Shown here piece after piece: positions 1 through 11,076 of a stretch of 64,000 bases of DNA. The first letter of the stretch is position 1. Each line of letters starts with the position of its first letter. The position numbers and the translations under genes are program-made. Source of the DNA: Wurfbainia villosa (taxonomy: Eukaryota > Streptophyta > Magnoliopsida > Zingiberales > Zingiberaceae); the NCBI GenBank assembly GCA_025175895.1, contig CM045993.1, positions 54,564,621 through 54,628,620 on the forward strand. Direction: 5' to 3'. The notes beneath the pieces were generated by a model. It was not told the origin of the DNA. It saw only the letters and a program-made list of their open reading frames with translations, and did not search any database.

Positions 1-864
1 ATCGCGAAATAGTTTTAATATGGTTAGAGCACATTCAACCAATTAGCCAGGCTTGGAGTGAGTCCAACAACCCAAACTAACGATTGACCTCTGACTCTTA
101 CCATATTAGAGTTAAACTATTCCAATGATTTGAACATGTTCAGTTCGAGCGGGCTTGGAGTGAGTCCAACAACCCAAACAAGAAGCAGAACTCGGTTCTA
201 ACCATATTAATGGAAGGTGTAGGCTTTAATATTGAGTTAGGGTTTTATGTCTCATCCTCTTTGCATGCAAATAACTATTATCTACATGGCATGGCATACA
301 TGGCATACATCTACATGTCACGACACGCATGGCATAATGTTATGCATCTAATGCAATTACATGACATACAATTATGTCATGTATATATTTCCTTATATGT
401 CATAACTATTTATGGAAATAAAATATGTTTAAGATTTGATTCTCCAAATCAAATCATAATTAAATTAGGAAACAAATTTCCAAATCTAATCACATATTTT
501 ATTCATGGAATTATTTGATTAAGGAAAATCTATTTAGGAAACCAATTTCCTAAATCATTAAAACTACTTATGGAAATAAAATATTTTAAGATTTGATTTC
601 CCAAATCAAATCATGATTAAATTAGGAAACAAATTTCCAGAATCTAATCAAATATTTTATTTATGGAAAATATCAATTTCCATAAATACTTCCAACTTTT
701 CAAAAGTGGAAGATTTCCATAAATACTTCTAGACTTTCCAAAATTGAAAAATTTCCATAAATACTTCTAAATTTCCAAAATTAGAAAATTTCCAGAAATA
801 CATTATGACTATCGCAAAACCATTTTACGATTATGTCGAAACACAACCTGGGCTCTGATACCAC
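1..864 (-). mobile_element. 5' leader of an upstream family-A Copia copy (truncated by window)
   Basis: This stretch is nearly the same as 7355-8179, the untranslated leader between primer site and gag of the family-A element to its right. It ends in a clean primer-binding site at 851-863 against the LTR at 865. It therefore belongs to a second family-A copy that extends off the left edge and shares the LTR 865-3066 with its neighbour. It holds repeats of a CTTGGAG(A/T)GAGTCCAACAA motif near 51 and 149, AT-rich TTTCCATAAATACTTC repeats near 670-790, and a 102-codon frame at 210-518 with no recognisable domain. Confidence 0.8.
851..863 (-). other. Primer-binding site, initiator tRNA-Met type
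   Basis: Read on the minus strand this is TGGTATCAGAGCC, the standard Copia primer site complementary to the 3' end of plant initiator tRNA-Met. It lies one base from the LTR start at 865 and gives the orientation of the truncated left-hand copy. Confidence 0.9.
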
Positions 865-1670
865 TGTTGGGTTATGGCACCGCGGCGTGTGTGTGTTCGA
901 TCATGTTTCGTAAACATGACCACAGCGGAAGCAATAAAAATAATAAATACTCCTATTTATTACAACACACACAACACACGCATGCTATTACAACAAGTGT
1001 AGACATAACCGTAAATTAAAATTTGCAATAAAAGGAAATTAAACTACGTTATACCTTCCGTATGACGTGTAGCGGGAACGGCATCAACCGGAACGATCCT
1101 CGTAAGAATCGTCTCTATCCGTATCCACGCCGAGCTCCTCGGGATGACTTCGCTAAGTCACGAGCTTCGTCTTCGTACGGGTTACTAGCCTGGTGTTGAA
1201 GACGACGTGATCGAGAGATGATCACGATCCGAATCCAAATTCGGATCCAAAACGAGTTCTCAAAACTCGCTTCTCCGGAGAGGTGTTCGTCAACCGTTTG
1301 ACGAATCCTTCGTCCTCCACCTCAGAGGATTACCGGAGATCAAATCCCCGGTAAGTTAGCCGCTGTCGGAGCACTAACCGTCGTCCAAACGATGCTCCGA
1401 CGAGAGGAGGAGAAGCTGTCCAGAAAACTGGACAGCTTGGTGGAGGAGTAGGCGCCGGCCAAAACAAGGAGAGAAAAGCCTCACCTTGATGCCAAACCTA
1501 TAGGAGATCACCGGAGGGTCGCCGGAGGTTCACCGGCTGAAGCTTGGTCGCCGGCAACAAGTTGGGTTGGCGGCACAAGTGGTTGGCGGCGGCACAAGGT
1601 TGTTGGCGAATTCACCAAGGAGGTGTATGTGTTGAAAATAGATTAGGTTTAGGGTTAGGGTTTAATCCCT

Positions 1671-1680
1671 ATTTTATAGA
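1671..1680 (-). promoter_or_regulatory. TATA-like box in family-A LTR
   Basis: On the minus strand this reads TCTATAAAAT, the best TATA match in the LTR. It lies upstream of a GC-rich transcribed-looking part, as expected for an LTR promoter. No experimental start is known. Confidence 0.4.
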
Positions 1681-1751
1681 GAACTAATTCTCTTAATGGT
1701 TAATGGATCATATCCATAAATCCCGTTAACCCGCTCCATTAAGATAAGTTA

Positions 1752-1890
1752 AAATAAACCAAACCATGATGGTTTATTTTAAGTTAAAACGAACCGAACC
1801 AACCTTTGGTTCATTCGTTTAATATAAACCAAACCCTTTGGTTTATTCTCATCCATTGGATTAGAACCAAACCATTTTGGTCCATCCATT
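1752..1890. repeat. Run of short hairpins in family-A LTR
   Basis: Four successive imperfect inverted repeats share an AACCAAA/TTTGGTT theme, for example AATAAACCA...TGGTTTATT at the left and CGAACC...GGTTCATTCG next. The same run occurs at about 8979-9105 in the other LTR. Confidence 0.65.
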
Positions 1891-3066
1891 ATGTCTTCAT
1901 AAGACACGGCCCATCCACGCTTCCTTTGCGACTGAAACAATTTCATGCTCGCTTTATGTTTGGTCCAACCAAACATAGTTTATCTCGGTCTGAGAATCCC
2001 ATTCTCAAGCTCGTTTTAAATCCTTTGGATTACACTCGTTGTGCGTGTGACCAAATAGGTTCTCGGTTTATGTTGGCCATCTATAATTAACCATTAATTA
2101 TAGAATGATCATGAGTGGCACCTAGTAGTACATCATGATCCCCAATTAACCGAAAAGATCAACGGTTGATCCAGAACTATTTCTGAAACCCTTGATGCTT
2201 CGAATGAATCGTGCCCCATTCCCTTCACTCATCTTATACCCACTTGGTTCAGGACATGGTCTATTGTGTCAGTCCCCACTAGGCTGACTACGTCACACCT
2301 AGCCCAAGTATCATTTCCTCGTCCTACGGATTCTAGCTACTCCACATGTATCGAAGAGTACTTTACTCTAAACATGTAATGCTTTGGCCAAAGACTTTAG
2401 TAACAATCCGACGAGAGGCCATGGGTATATATCTCCTCGCAAGGAGTGGTGAATCCTTTATAGGCTATTCAAACACCTTCGATCACTTCGACTTATACCC
2501 AATCATCCCGGGTCCACATCTCCTCGGAGATGTTTGCTTAAGATGTCAAAGCATGAGTCTCCATGATCAAGATGACTTGAATACCGCAAGTCAAAGGAAC
2601 ATCGCACTTAAGCCACAGTAAGAACTTCATTGACATATCTATATATGCAGAGAACCATCTGAAGTCTTACGGCTGGTCACTCCAATGAACTAGTTACCAT
2701 AACTAGCATCCACGATTAACTCCGGACATCACAATGTCTCCAGCCAGTGAGAATCAGCTGCTTGGATACAACAAGGAGTATACCTCGTGCTAGTCTCGAC
2801 AGAATTGATGGTGTCCAAATCCATCAATTCATCGACTAGGGATAATTCTGATACATCACAATTACACATGTAGAGATACTCACTAGTTGTGATCCAATCA
2901 CAAATTCTCTCATGCTGTGAATCGTATTGTGGACATTCAGTAAATGAGTTTAAGATCCAATCAAATACATAAAACATGTATACTCAAATAGTGAATCTTC
3001 ATTTATCATATAAATGGTTCATTCATAAGGCGATTGCCTTAGGACATCTCTCATATATTACTAACA

Positions 3067-3079
3067 GACTCCCACTTGG
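3067..3079 (-). other. Polypurine tract of family A
   Basis: On the minus strand this reads CCAAGTGGGAGTC, directly before the LTR start. It is the expected primer for plus-strand DNA synthesis and marks the 3' end of the internal region. Confidence 0.85.
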
Positions 3080-3080
3080 C

Positions 3081-3472
3081 CTAATGCCAATCGCTACGGT
3101 ATCCAATACCATAAGCTCTAACATGACCCTCAAACTTACTTTGAGGTAATGCTTTAGTCAAAGGATCCGCTAAGTTCCTTTCAGTGGGAATTTTCTCGAT
3201 TTGTATTTCGTTCCTACTGATGATCTCTCTGATAAGATGATAGCGGCGAAGCACATGTTTGGATCGTTGATGAGACCTTGGCTCTTTCGTCACAATTGCT
3301 CCATTGTTGTCGCGATGACCGGTATTGCTTCAACAATGGCGAATCACACCAAGTTCATGAGCGAACTTCTTGATCCAAACCGCTTCGCTTCTTTGCCCGC
3401 AATATATTACGCCTCGGTGGTAGAATCGCTCTGATCTCTTGTTTGGAACTTTTCCAACTCACTGCGCCCCAT
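3081..3472 (-). pseudogene. Copia RNase H domain, broken (family A)
   Basis: RNase H degrades the RNA strand during reverse transcription. The C-terminal 70 codons (3081-3293) are open and carry the Copia ending with KHVLRRYHLIREI and ADPLTKALP. The upstream half (about 3294-3472), which should hold the STTEAEY and DNNGA active-site strands, is present only across shifted frames and stop codons. It follows reverse transcriptase on the same strand. Not functional as written. Confidence 0.8.
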
Positions 3473-4659
3473 TCAAGGTGAACACGTATCGGTGAGACAT
3501 GGAATCATCTTTATGCATGCAGGCGCATCTGTATACCCGCGTATCACCATGTCCCCTTCTCCATATATTAGGAACACATCCTTAGTTCTTCTCAAGTACT
3601 TAAGGATCATCTTAACAGCCGCCCAATGATCCATTCCTGGATCAGACTGGTATCTGCTCGTGACACTCAGAGCATACGATACATCGGGCCTCGTACATAA
3701 CATAGCATACATGATAGATCCTATTGCGGATGCATAGGGAATCTTACTCATGCAAATCCTCTCGTCTTCTGTGCGCGGACACATAGACTTCGAAAGGTGT
3801 ACCCCATGCACGATGGCGGATAACCTTTCTTGGATTACATGCTAAACCTCTTTGCTTTTCGGTCTATATATGTATGCGAAAGACCAAGCAACCGTTTCGA
3901 TCTATATCTATAGATCTTAATCCCAAGGATGTAGGTTGCTTCTCCCAGGTCTTTCATGGAGAATGTCTTGGATAACCAAACCTTAACTGACTTTAAGATT
4001 GACACATCGTTTCCTATAAGTAATATGTCATCGACATACAATACTAGGAACACGACTGCACTCCCACTAACCTTCTTGTACACACAAGGTTCGTCTGGAT
4101 TTTGTGAGAACTCAAACTTTTTGATTGTCTCATCAAAACGGATATTCCAGCTCCTGGATGCTTGCTTCAATCCATAAATGGCTCGTCGCAATTTGCATAC
4201 CTTGGTTTTATCAACCGATGTGAAACCCTCAGGCTGTATCATATACACGTCCTCGAGCAGGTTTCCATTAAGGAAAGTTGTTTTCACATCCATCTGCCAT
4301 ATCTCATAATCATAATGAGCCGCTATGGCCAGGAGCATCCGAATGGATTTAAGCATAGCTACAGGCGAATAGGTTTCGTCATAATCAACACCTTGTTTTT
4401 GACGATATCCTTTCGCCACCAATCTAGCCTTATAGGTAATCACATTACCATCCATGTCGGTTTTCTTCTTGAAAACCCACTTGCACCCTATAGGCTTTAT
4501 GCCTTCAGGTGGGTCAACCAAGTTCCAAACTTGGTTTTCGTACATGGAATCCATTTCCGACTTCATGGCACCAAGCCATATCCCTTCTGAACTTATCGGC
4601 ACTTCTTCATAAGCTGGTAGGCTCCTCATCATCAATGAGTAACACGTCGTTCGATTCAC
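3473..4659 (-). pseudogene. Copia reverse transcriptase (family A), one frameshift
   Basis: The N-terminal part (3835-4659, 274 codons) has the landmarks of Copia reverse transcriptase: GCKWVFKKK, the MDVKTTFLNG strand, IYGLKQASRSW, and the intact catalytic YVDD in VLYVDDILLIG. The thumb/connection part continues in another frame at 3473-3811 with IPYASAIGSIMYAM and TRPDVSYAL. The break lies near 3812-3834. It copies element RNA into DNA in the cytoplasmic particle. The catalytic centre is preserved although the gene is not. Confidence 0.9.
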
Positions 4660-5791
4660 TTATGAGAAATCCATATCTCTCGGAATATTGCGTGTTCTAC
4701 CAGATCTACGAAGATGTGGTGTTACAATAGGTCCAGCCGATTGCTCATCACTATGAGTTGTCGGCTGTTGTGCTTCACCAGGTATCTCATCAATGTCTAT
4801 TTGAGTCTCTCGAGCCTCCTCAAGCTCGGCGACACACACCTTGTTTTCTTGCAAGAGAAACTCTTTCTCTAGAAACACACGGCATGCCTTGAAACAAACA
4901 CCTTTTGTTCCACGATGATAGAATTGGTAACCCCTTGTTTCCTTAGGGTATCAATAAATAGACATTTATCGGACTTAGCATCCGGTTTATGCGATACTGA
5001 TCCAGCTTCACATAAGCGAGACAACCCCATATCTTCAAGTAAGATACATGAGGTTTCTTACTAGCCCATATCTCATATGGAGTAGTAGAGACTACCTTGG
5101 TAGGCATTACATTTAACAAGTAAGCAATGCAAGTGCATAACCCCAAAAGGACTTGGGAAGAGTCGCATGATTCATCATTGACTGACCATGTCAACAAGGT
5201 CGATTCGCCTCTCGGATACACCATTATCTTTGTGGTGTATAGGCGAGTCCATTGAGACAATATGCCATTGTCTCTTAGACAATCAAGAAACTCTTGACTT
5301 AAGTATTCACCACCTCGATCCGATCGAAGTATTTTAATACTTTTGTCATGTTGTTTCTCTACTTCATTTCTGAATTCTTTGAACCTTTCAAAGGCTTCAG
5401 ACTTGTGTTTCATCAAGAACACATACCCAAACCGTGAGTGATCATCGGTGAAGGTGATGAAGTAGCTATAGCCTCCTAAAGCTTGAGTTGACATGGGTCC
5501 ACATACATCAGTATGTACTAGACCTAGTAACTCTCCCACTCGTTCACCTTTTCCAGTAAAAGGTAACTTAGTCATCTTGCCTTTTAAGCATGATTCACAT
5601 GTATAGTATGAATCCAATTCAAACGATTCCAGAATTCCACATCGGTGTAATTCGGACATGCGTTTCTTGCTTATATGGCCAAGACGACAATGCCACATAT
5701 AGGAGTCTATTTGATTATCCTTTCGAGCACGCGTGTTGCTCACCGATATTGAAAATGTCCTTTGGATATCGTCCAAGCGTATAAATGTCAT
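4660..5791 (-). pseudogene. Copia integrase and linker (family A), damaged core
   Basis: The segment 4943-5791 holds the zinc-binding HHCC region (HCRLGHISKKR, CESCLKGKM) and two catalytic aspartates in HTDVCGP and FTDDHSR. Just after ILSQW the frame is disturbed, so the GTPQxN...ERRNRT stretch with the catalytic glutamate is unreadable. The C-terminal signature YLKIWGCLAYV survives. The segment 4660-4878 is the variable linker before reverse transcriptase and ends at a stop. Several losses near 5215-5270 fall at CTG/CAG sites, matching the patch pattern described in the findings. Confidence 0.88.
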
Positions 5792-6945
5792 TACTCAAAG
5801 TTCGGTTCCATAAAGTACGCCATTCAAAGTTATATAACAACAATTGTTACTAAGCGTTAAATGGAAACCATTTCTATTTAAGCGGAAATAGAAACAATGT
5901 TCTTTATTAGAGAAGGAACATAATAGCAATTGTCGTTCAAGACTAGTCCACTAGGGAGCTTGACAAATAAGTTCCGATGGCGGCCGCGACAACCTTTGCT
6001 CCATTGCCCAACTCATGAAATTTGACTCCCCTCTGACAAGTCTTCTTCTATTCCTTAGCCCCTGTATGTCATTACATATATGTGAGCTACACCCAGTATC
6101 CAATACCCAAGTGTCTAAGAAAATAGAATGACAATCAATAACGAAGATACCTGAAGAGGATGGGGCATCGGATGCCTTCTTCTTCTTCATGGACTCAAGA
6201 TAAATCTTGCAGTTTCTTCGCCAGTGGCCTTCCTTGCCATGATGGCAAGTGCCCTTTCTAGTTCGCCTTCTTTGCCTTTTTCTTTCCTTTCTTACATTCT
6301 TTTGCCTTCCTCTTAGAACCTTTCTTTGAGGAATCAACTAACAGAACCGCCTTCTCCTCATGCTTCACAGAAGGCTCCACAGTCTTCAGCATATTGAGGA
6401 GCTCGGGAATGGTGGATTCCAATTTGTTCATCCAATAGTTCATCACAAATTGCGAGAAACTCTTGGGCAAACAATGCAGAATTAAGTCAATACTTAACTC
6501 ATGATCCATCACAAAACCGAGGGTAGTTAGCCGCTCGATGTACCCGTTCATCTTTAGCACAAAGCGTACTCTGACGAACCTTCTTGCATCTTCGTAGTGA
6601 AGAGGAGCCTAGAGACCTCGAACCTTTGGATCTCGCTTGCTCATCGAACAACTCATGAAGATGGAAGACCGTATGTTAGCATCCATATGCTCATGCGCTT
6701 TGCGGCTCGGTACCATCGCCCGCTAGCATGATGCAACTCGCCATTTCGAGAATCGCCACATGTTTACGATAGACCAACATTTAGTGCAGGTTGCATCGTC
6801 CTTAGAACGATCGGGAAGAAGGCTCTTGAGGACATATGCATGCTTTTCCGCCTTGAGAACAATTCTCGAGTTTCTAAGCGATCCGGGAAGTTAGGCCCGA
6901 TCGGTTTGTTGAATCCAAAATAGTGCGCAAATTCAAAGGCGTCAT
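5792..6945 (-). pseudogene. Copia gag, nucleocapsid and protease (family A), fragmented
   Basis: The likely start is the ATG at 6945, which opens a frame beginning MTPLNLRTILDSTNRSG, typical of this Copia gag type. The capsid C-terminus is readable at 6258-6560 and ends in a lysine-rich tail. The nucleocapsid and protease follow at 5951-6337. The protease motif WVLDTGCSSHIC is intact. The zinc knuckle reads CHHGKEGHWRRNC, so one of the usual CX2CX4HX4C positions is missing through a small deletion. Several frameshifts separate the parts. Confidence 0.85.
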
Positions 6946-8165
6946 GATCAATTTATTGACCTAGAAATACAAAGCGAGCATATATGAAAATGATTTTAAA
7001 ATGCATCAATATACATTTATAAATCCCATTCATTTTTAATTCAAAAACCCAAAATCACTTGGAGATCGTAGGTCCATCTCAGAATGGGTGATATCCATCA
7101 TAGATAAGAACAACCTTGGAGTGAGTCAACAAGCCATTCTTAGCTATGATGGTGGGTATCAATCTATACGATTACATATCATGTATATGTAACTATCACA
7201 ATGTGCTATCAACTAATTGAATGTTTCACATACATTGGGTTGTTAACACATTAACAAGTATGCATCATATGCATAGCACCCAACTTCACCTCTCTTACAT
7301 CGACCTTGGAGAGAGTCCAACAAGCCGATGCTCCAGGTTAAAGCCAACCCATTAATCGGGAAATAGTTTTAATATGGTTAGAGCGCATTCAACCAATTAG
7401 CCCAGCTTGGAGAGAGTCCAACAACCAAAGCTAATTGACCTTGACCTCGACTCTTACCATATTAGAGTTAAACTATTCCATGGTTTGAACATGTTGAGTT
7501 GTAGGGCTTGGAGAGTCCAACAACCCAAACAAGAAGCAGAACTCTGGTTCTAACCATATTAATGGAAGGTGTAGGCTTTAATATTGAGTTAGGGTTTTAT
7601 GTCTCATCCTCTTTGCATGCAAATAACTATTATCTACATGGCATGGCATACATGGCATACATCTACATGTCACGACACGCATGGCATAATGTTATGCATC
7701 TAATGCAATTACATGGCATACAATTATGTCATGTATATATTTCCTTATATGTCATAACTATTTATGGAAATAAAATATGTTTAAGATTTGATTCTCCAAA
7801 TCAAATCATAATTAAATTAGGAAACAAATTTCCAAATCTAATCACATATTTTATTCATGGAATTATTTGATTAAGGAAAATCTATTTAGGAAACCAATTT
7901 CCTAAATCATTAAAACTACTTATGGAAATAAAATATTTTAAGAATTGATTTCCCAAATCAAATCATGATTAAATTAGGAAACAAATTTCCAGAATCTAAT
8001 CAAATATTTTATTTATGGAAAATATCAATTTCCATAAATACTTCTAGACTTTCCAAAATTGAAAAATTTCCATAAATACTTCTAAATTTCCAAAATTAGA
8101 AAATTTCTAGAAATACATTATGACTATCGCAAAACCATTTTACGATTATGTCGAAACACAACACA
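6946..8165 (-). other. Untranslated leader of family A
   Basis: This is about 1.2 kb between primer site and gag with no domain-bearing frame. It contains four dispersed copies of CTTGGAG(A)GAGTCCAACAA (near 7115, 7301, 7410 and 7506), AT-rich TTTCCATAAATACTTC repeats near 8020-8110, and a 103-codon frame (7562-7870, plus strand) nearly identical to the one at 210-518. The copies are so alike that conservation of that frame says nothing about selection. Confidence 0.7.
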
Positions 8166-8176
8166 GGCTCGATACC
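8166..8176 (-). other. Degraded tRNA-Met primer-binding site (family A)
   Basis: Position and flanks match the clean primer site at 851-863, but the sequence has lost a T inside GCTCTGATACC and differs towards the LTR. The change again hits a CTG trinucleotide. Confidence 0.75.
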
Positions 8177-8179
8177 CTT

Positions 8180-10271
8180 TGTTGGGTTAGGCAGCATGGC
8201 GTGTGTGTGTTCGATCATGTTTCGTAAACATGAGCACAGCGGAAGCAATAAAAATAATAAATACTCCTATTTATTACAACACACACAACACACGCATGCT
8301 ATTACAACAAGTGTAGACATAACCGTAAATTAAAATTTGCAATAAAAGGAAATTTATCTACGTTATACCTTTTTATGGCGTGTAAGCGGGAAACGGCATC
8401 ACGGAGCGATCCTCGTAGAATCGTCTCTATCCGTATCACGCCCGAGCTCCTCGGGATGACCGCTAAGTCACGAGCCGTCTTACGTGCGGGTTACTAGCCT
8501 CGTGTTGAAGGCGGCGTGATCGAAGATGATCACGATCGAATCCAAATTCGGATCCAAAGCGAGTTCTCAAAACTCGCTTCTCCGGAGAGGTATTCGTCAA
8601 CCGTTTGGCCAGAATCGCCGTCCTCCACCTCAGAGGATTACGAGATCAAATCCCGGTAAGTTAGGTGCCGGAGCACTAACCGTCGTCAAAGCGGCTCCGG
8701 CGAGAGGAGAAGCTGTCAGAAAACTGGACAGCTTGGTGGAGAGTAGCGCCGGCCAAAACAAGGAAGAAAGCTCACCTTGATGCCAAACCTAGGAGGAGAT
8801 CACGGAGTCGGCGGAGGTTCACGGCTGAGCTTGGAGTTGATGCGGCAACAAGTTGGGCGGCACAAGGGTGGTGGCGGCACAAGGCTAGGGTTGGGCAAAA
8901 TTCACCAAGGAACTAATTCTCTTAATGGTTAATGGATCATATCCATAAAGCCGTTAACCGCTCCATTAAGATAAGTTAAAATAAACCAAACCATGATGGT
9001 TTATTTTAAGTTAAAGCGAACGAACCAACTTTTGGTTCATTCGTTTAAAATAAACCAAACCCTTTGGTTTATTCTCATCCATTGGATTAGAACCAAACCA
9101 TTTTGGTCCATCCATTATGTCTTCATAAGACACGGCCCATCCACGCTTCCATTGCATTGAAACAATTTCATGCTCGCTTTATGTTTGAGTCGACCAAACA
9201 TAGTTTCTCTCGATCACGAGTCCCATTCTCAAGCTCGCTTTAAATCCTTTGGATTACACTCGCTGTGCGTGTGACCAAATAGGTTCTCGATTTATGTTGG
9301 CCGCCTATAATTAACCATTAATTATAGAACGATCATGAGTGGCACCTAGTAGTACATCATGATCCCCAATTAACCAAAAGATCAACGGTTGATCCGTAAC
9401 TATTTCAAACCCTTCAAGAGCTCGAATGAATCGTGCCCCATTCCTTCACTCATCTTATACCCACTTGGTTCGTGACATGGTCTATTGTGTCACCCCCTCA
9501 CTAGGCCGACTTCACGCCACACCTAGCCCAAGTATCATTTCCTCGCCCCACGGATTCTAGTTACTCCACATGTATCAAGAGTACTTACTCTAAACATGTA
9601 ATGCTTTGGCCAAAGACTTTAGTAACAATCCGACGAGAGGCCATGGGTATACATCTCCTCGCAAGGAGTGGTGAACTTTATAGGCTATTCAAACACCTTC
9701 GATCACTCGACTTATACCCAATCATCCCGGGTCCACATCTCCTGAGATGTTTGCTTAAGATGTCAAAGCATAAGTCTCCATGATCAAGATGACTTGAATA
9801 CCGCAAGTCAAAGGAACATCGCACTTAAGCCACAAGAAGAACTTCATCGACATATCTATATATGCAGAGAACCATATGAAGTCTTACTACCGTCACTCCA
9901 ATGAACTAGTTACCATAACTAGCATCCACGATTAACTCCGACATCACAATGTCTCCACCAAGGAGAATCACCGCTTGATACACCAAGGAGTATACGTGTA
10001 GTCTCGTGTAATTGATGGTGTCCAAATCCATCAATTCATCGACTAGGATAATTCGATACATCACAATTACACATGTAGAGATACTCACTAGTTGTGATCC
10101 AATCACAAATTCTCTCATGCTGTGAATCGTATCGTGGACATTCAGTAAATGAGTTTAAGATCCAATCAAATACATAAAACATGTATACTCAAATAGTGAA
10201 TCTTCATTTATCATATAAATGGTTCATTCATAAGGCGATTGCCTTAGGTCATCTCTCTTATATTACTAACA
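8180..10271 (-). repeat. 5' LTR of family A
   Basis: This 2.09-kb LTR (TGTTGGG...CTAACA) pairs with 865-3066. It is about 110 bp shorter, through many deletions of one to a few bases and some larger ones around 8380-8920. Downstream parts (9300-10271) are almost identical to the partner apart from CAG/CTG-type differences. Confidence 0.88.
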
Positions 10272-11076
10272 TATCCCCAGAACGAATTTGGCAACTCAGA
10301 ATAACTCATCATCGATCTAACCATTTCCATAAGAGTCCTATTCCTTCGCTCTGCTACATCATTCTGCTGGGGTGTGCCAGGTGCAGACAATTGGGATTGA
10401 ATCCCAGCCTCTGATAAGTAATTCCTAAACTCTCCCAAGAGGTACTCACCACCACGATCAGATCGTAGTGTCTTGAAGCCCACAATTCTTTGAAACTTGT
10501 CAAAGCATCTGGGGACTTTGTAAAGACGATCAAGTAAATGTATCCATATCTCGAATAATCGTCTATAAAAGAGATAAAATACTCAAAACCACCTCTAGCC
10601 TGGATAGACATAGGACCACACAAATCAGAATGAACCAATTCTAACACATCTTTGGCTCTATACCCCTTGGCCTTAAAAGGCCTTTTGGTCATTTTACCCT
10701 CCAAGCAAGATTCGCAGGTTGGGAAATCTTCCACCACTAATAAACCCAGAGGTCCATCAGCTATCAACCTTTGAATTCTGCTCAGGTTAATATGACCAAG
10801 CCTAAGATGCCAAAGATATGTTTGGTTCATCTTCGAAGGTTCTTTTCTCTTATTGGAATTAGAAGATGAGTTATTAACTTCTATTTGCATCGTGGGAGCT
10901 TTTGGTTCGAGTGTATACAAATTTTCTATCAATGCACCAGAACAGATAATATCCCTATTTCTTTTTATAACAACTCTGTCATTAAAAGAAATGGAATATC
11001 CATCCATAAATAATTTAGAAACTGAAATTAAATTCTTCCTAAATAAAGGTACATATAGGCAATTCTTAAGAACCAA
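10272..11076 (-). pseudogene. Copia integrase N-terminal and core (B1), cut by family A
   Basis: The reading starts in the pre-integrase region and passes through the HHCC zinc site (HLRLGHINLSRIQR, CESCLEGKMTKRPF), the first catalytic aspartate (HSDLCGP) and the second (FIDDYSRYGY). A frameshift near 10480 follows, then LRSDRGGEYL and the catalytic glutamate in VAERRNRTLMEMV. Coding ends at NSFWGY where the family-A LTR interrupts at 10271. Integrase would insert the DNA copy into the genome. Both the shift and the insertion inactivate it. Confidence 0.88.

Larger units (their letters stand above)
865..3066 (-). repeat. LTR of family A (3' LTR of 865-10271, shared with the left copy)
   Basis: This is a 2.2-kb LTR starting TGTTGGG and ending CTAACA on the plus strand. 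It has a primer site on its left and a polypurine tract on its right, so it serves as 5' LTR for the left copy and 3' LTR for the right copy. It matches 8180-10271 along its length, with many small indels in the other copy. Short hairpin motifs cluster at 1752-1890. Confidence 0.9.
865..10271 (-). mobile_element. Family-A Ty1/Copia retrotransposon, near full length, decayed
   Basis: Two direct LTRs (865-3066 and 8180-10271) flank an internal region that reads, on the minus strand, leader, gag, protease, integrase, reverse transcriptase, RNase H and polypurine tract. Integrase precedes reverse transcriptase, which defines Copia. Every domain is recognisable but split by frameshifts, so this copy is non-functional as given. 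It sits inside the integrase of element B1: family-B coding sequence resumes right after 10271. A TSD candidate, TATCC, follows at 10272-10276, but its partner is off the window. Confidence 0.9.

Noticed and set aside
210..518. 102-codon leader frame repeated at 7562-7870
   Set aside because: The two copies are nearly identical at nucleotide level, so conservation carries no information. No domain, and it is antisense to the element.
851..863. tRNA-like matches at the many TGGTATCAGAG sites
   Set aside because: Only the 11-13 bases complementary to a tRNA 3' end are present, always beside an LTR. They are primer sites, not tRNA genes.
1806..2090. 94-codon plus-strand frame in the family-A LTR
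   Set aside because: It is antisense within an LTR and broken in the partner LTR.
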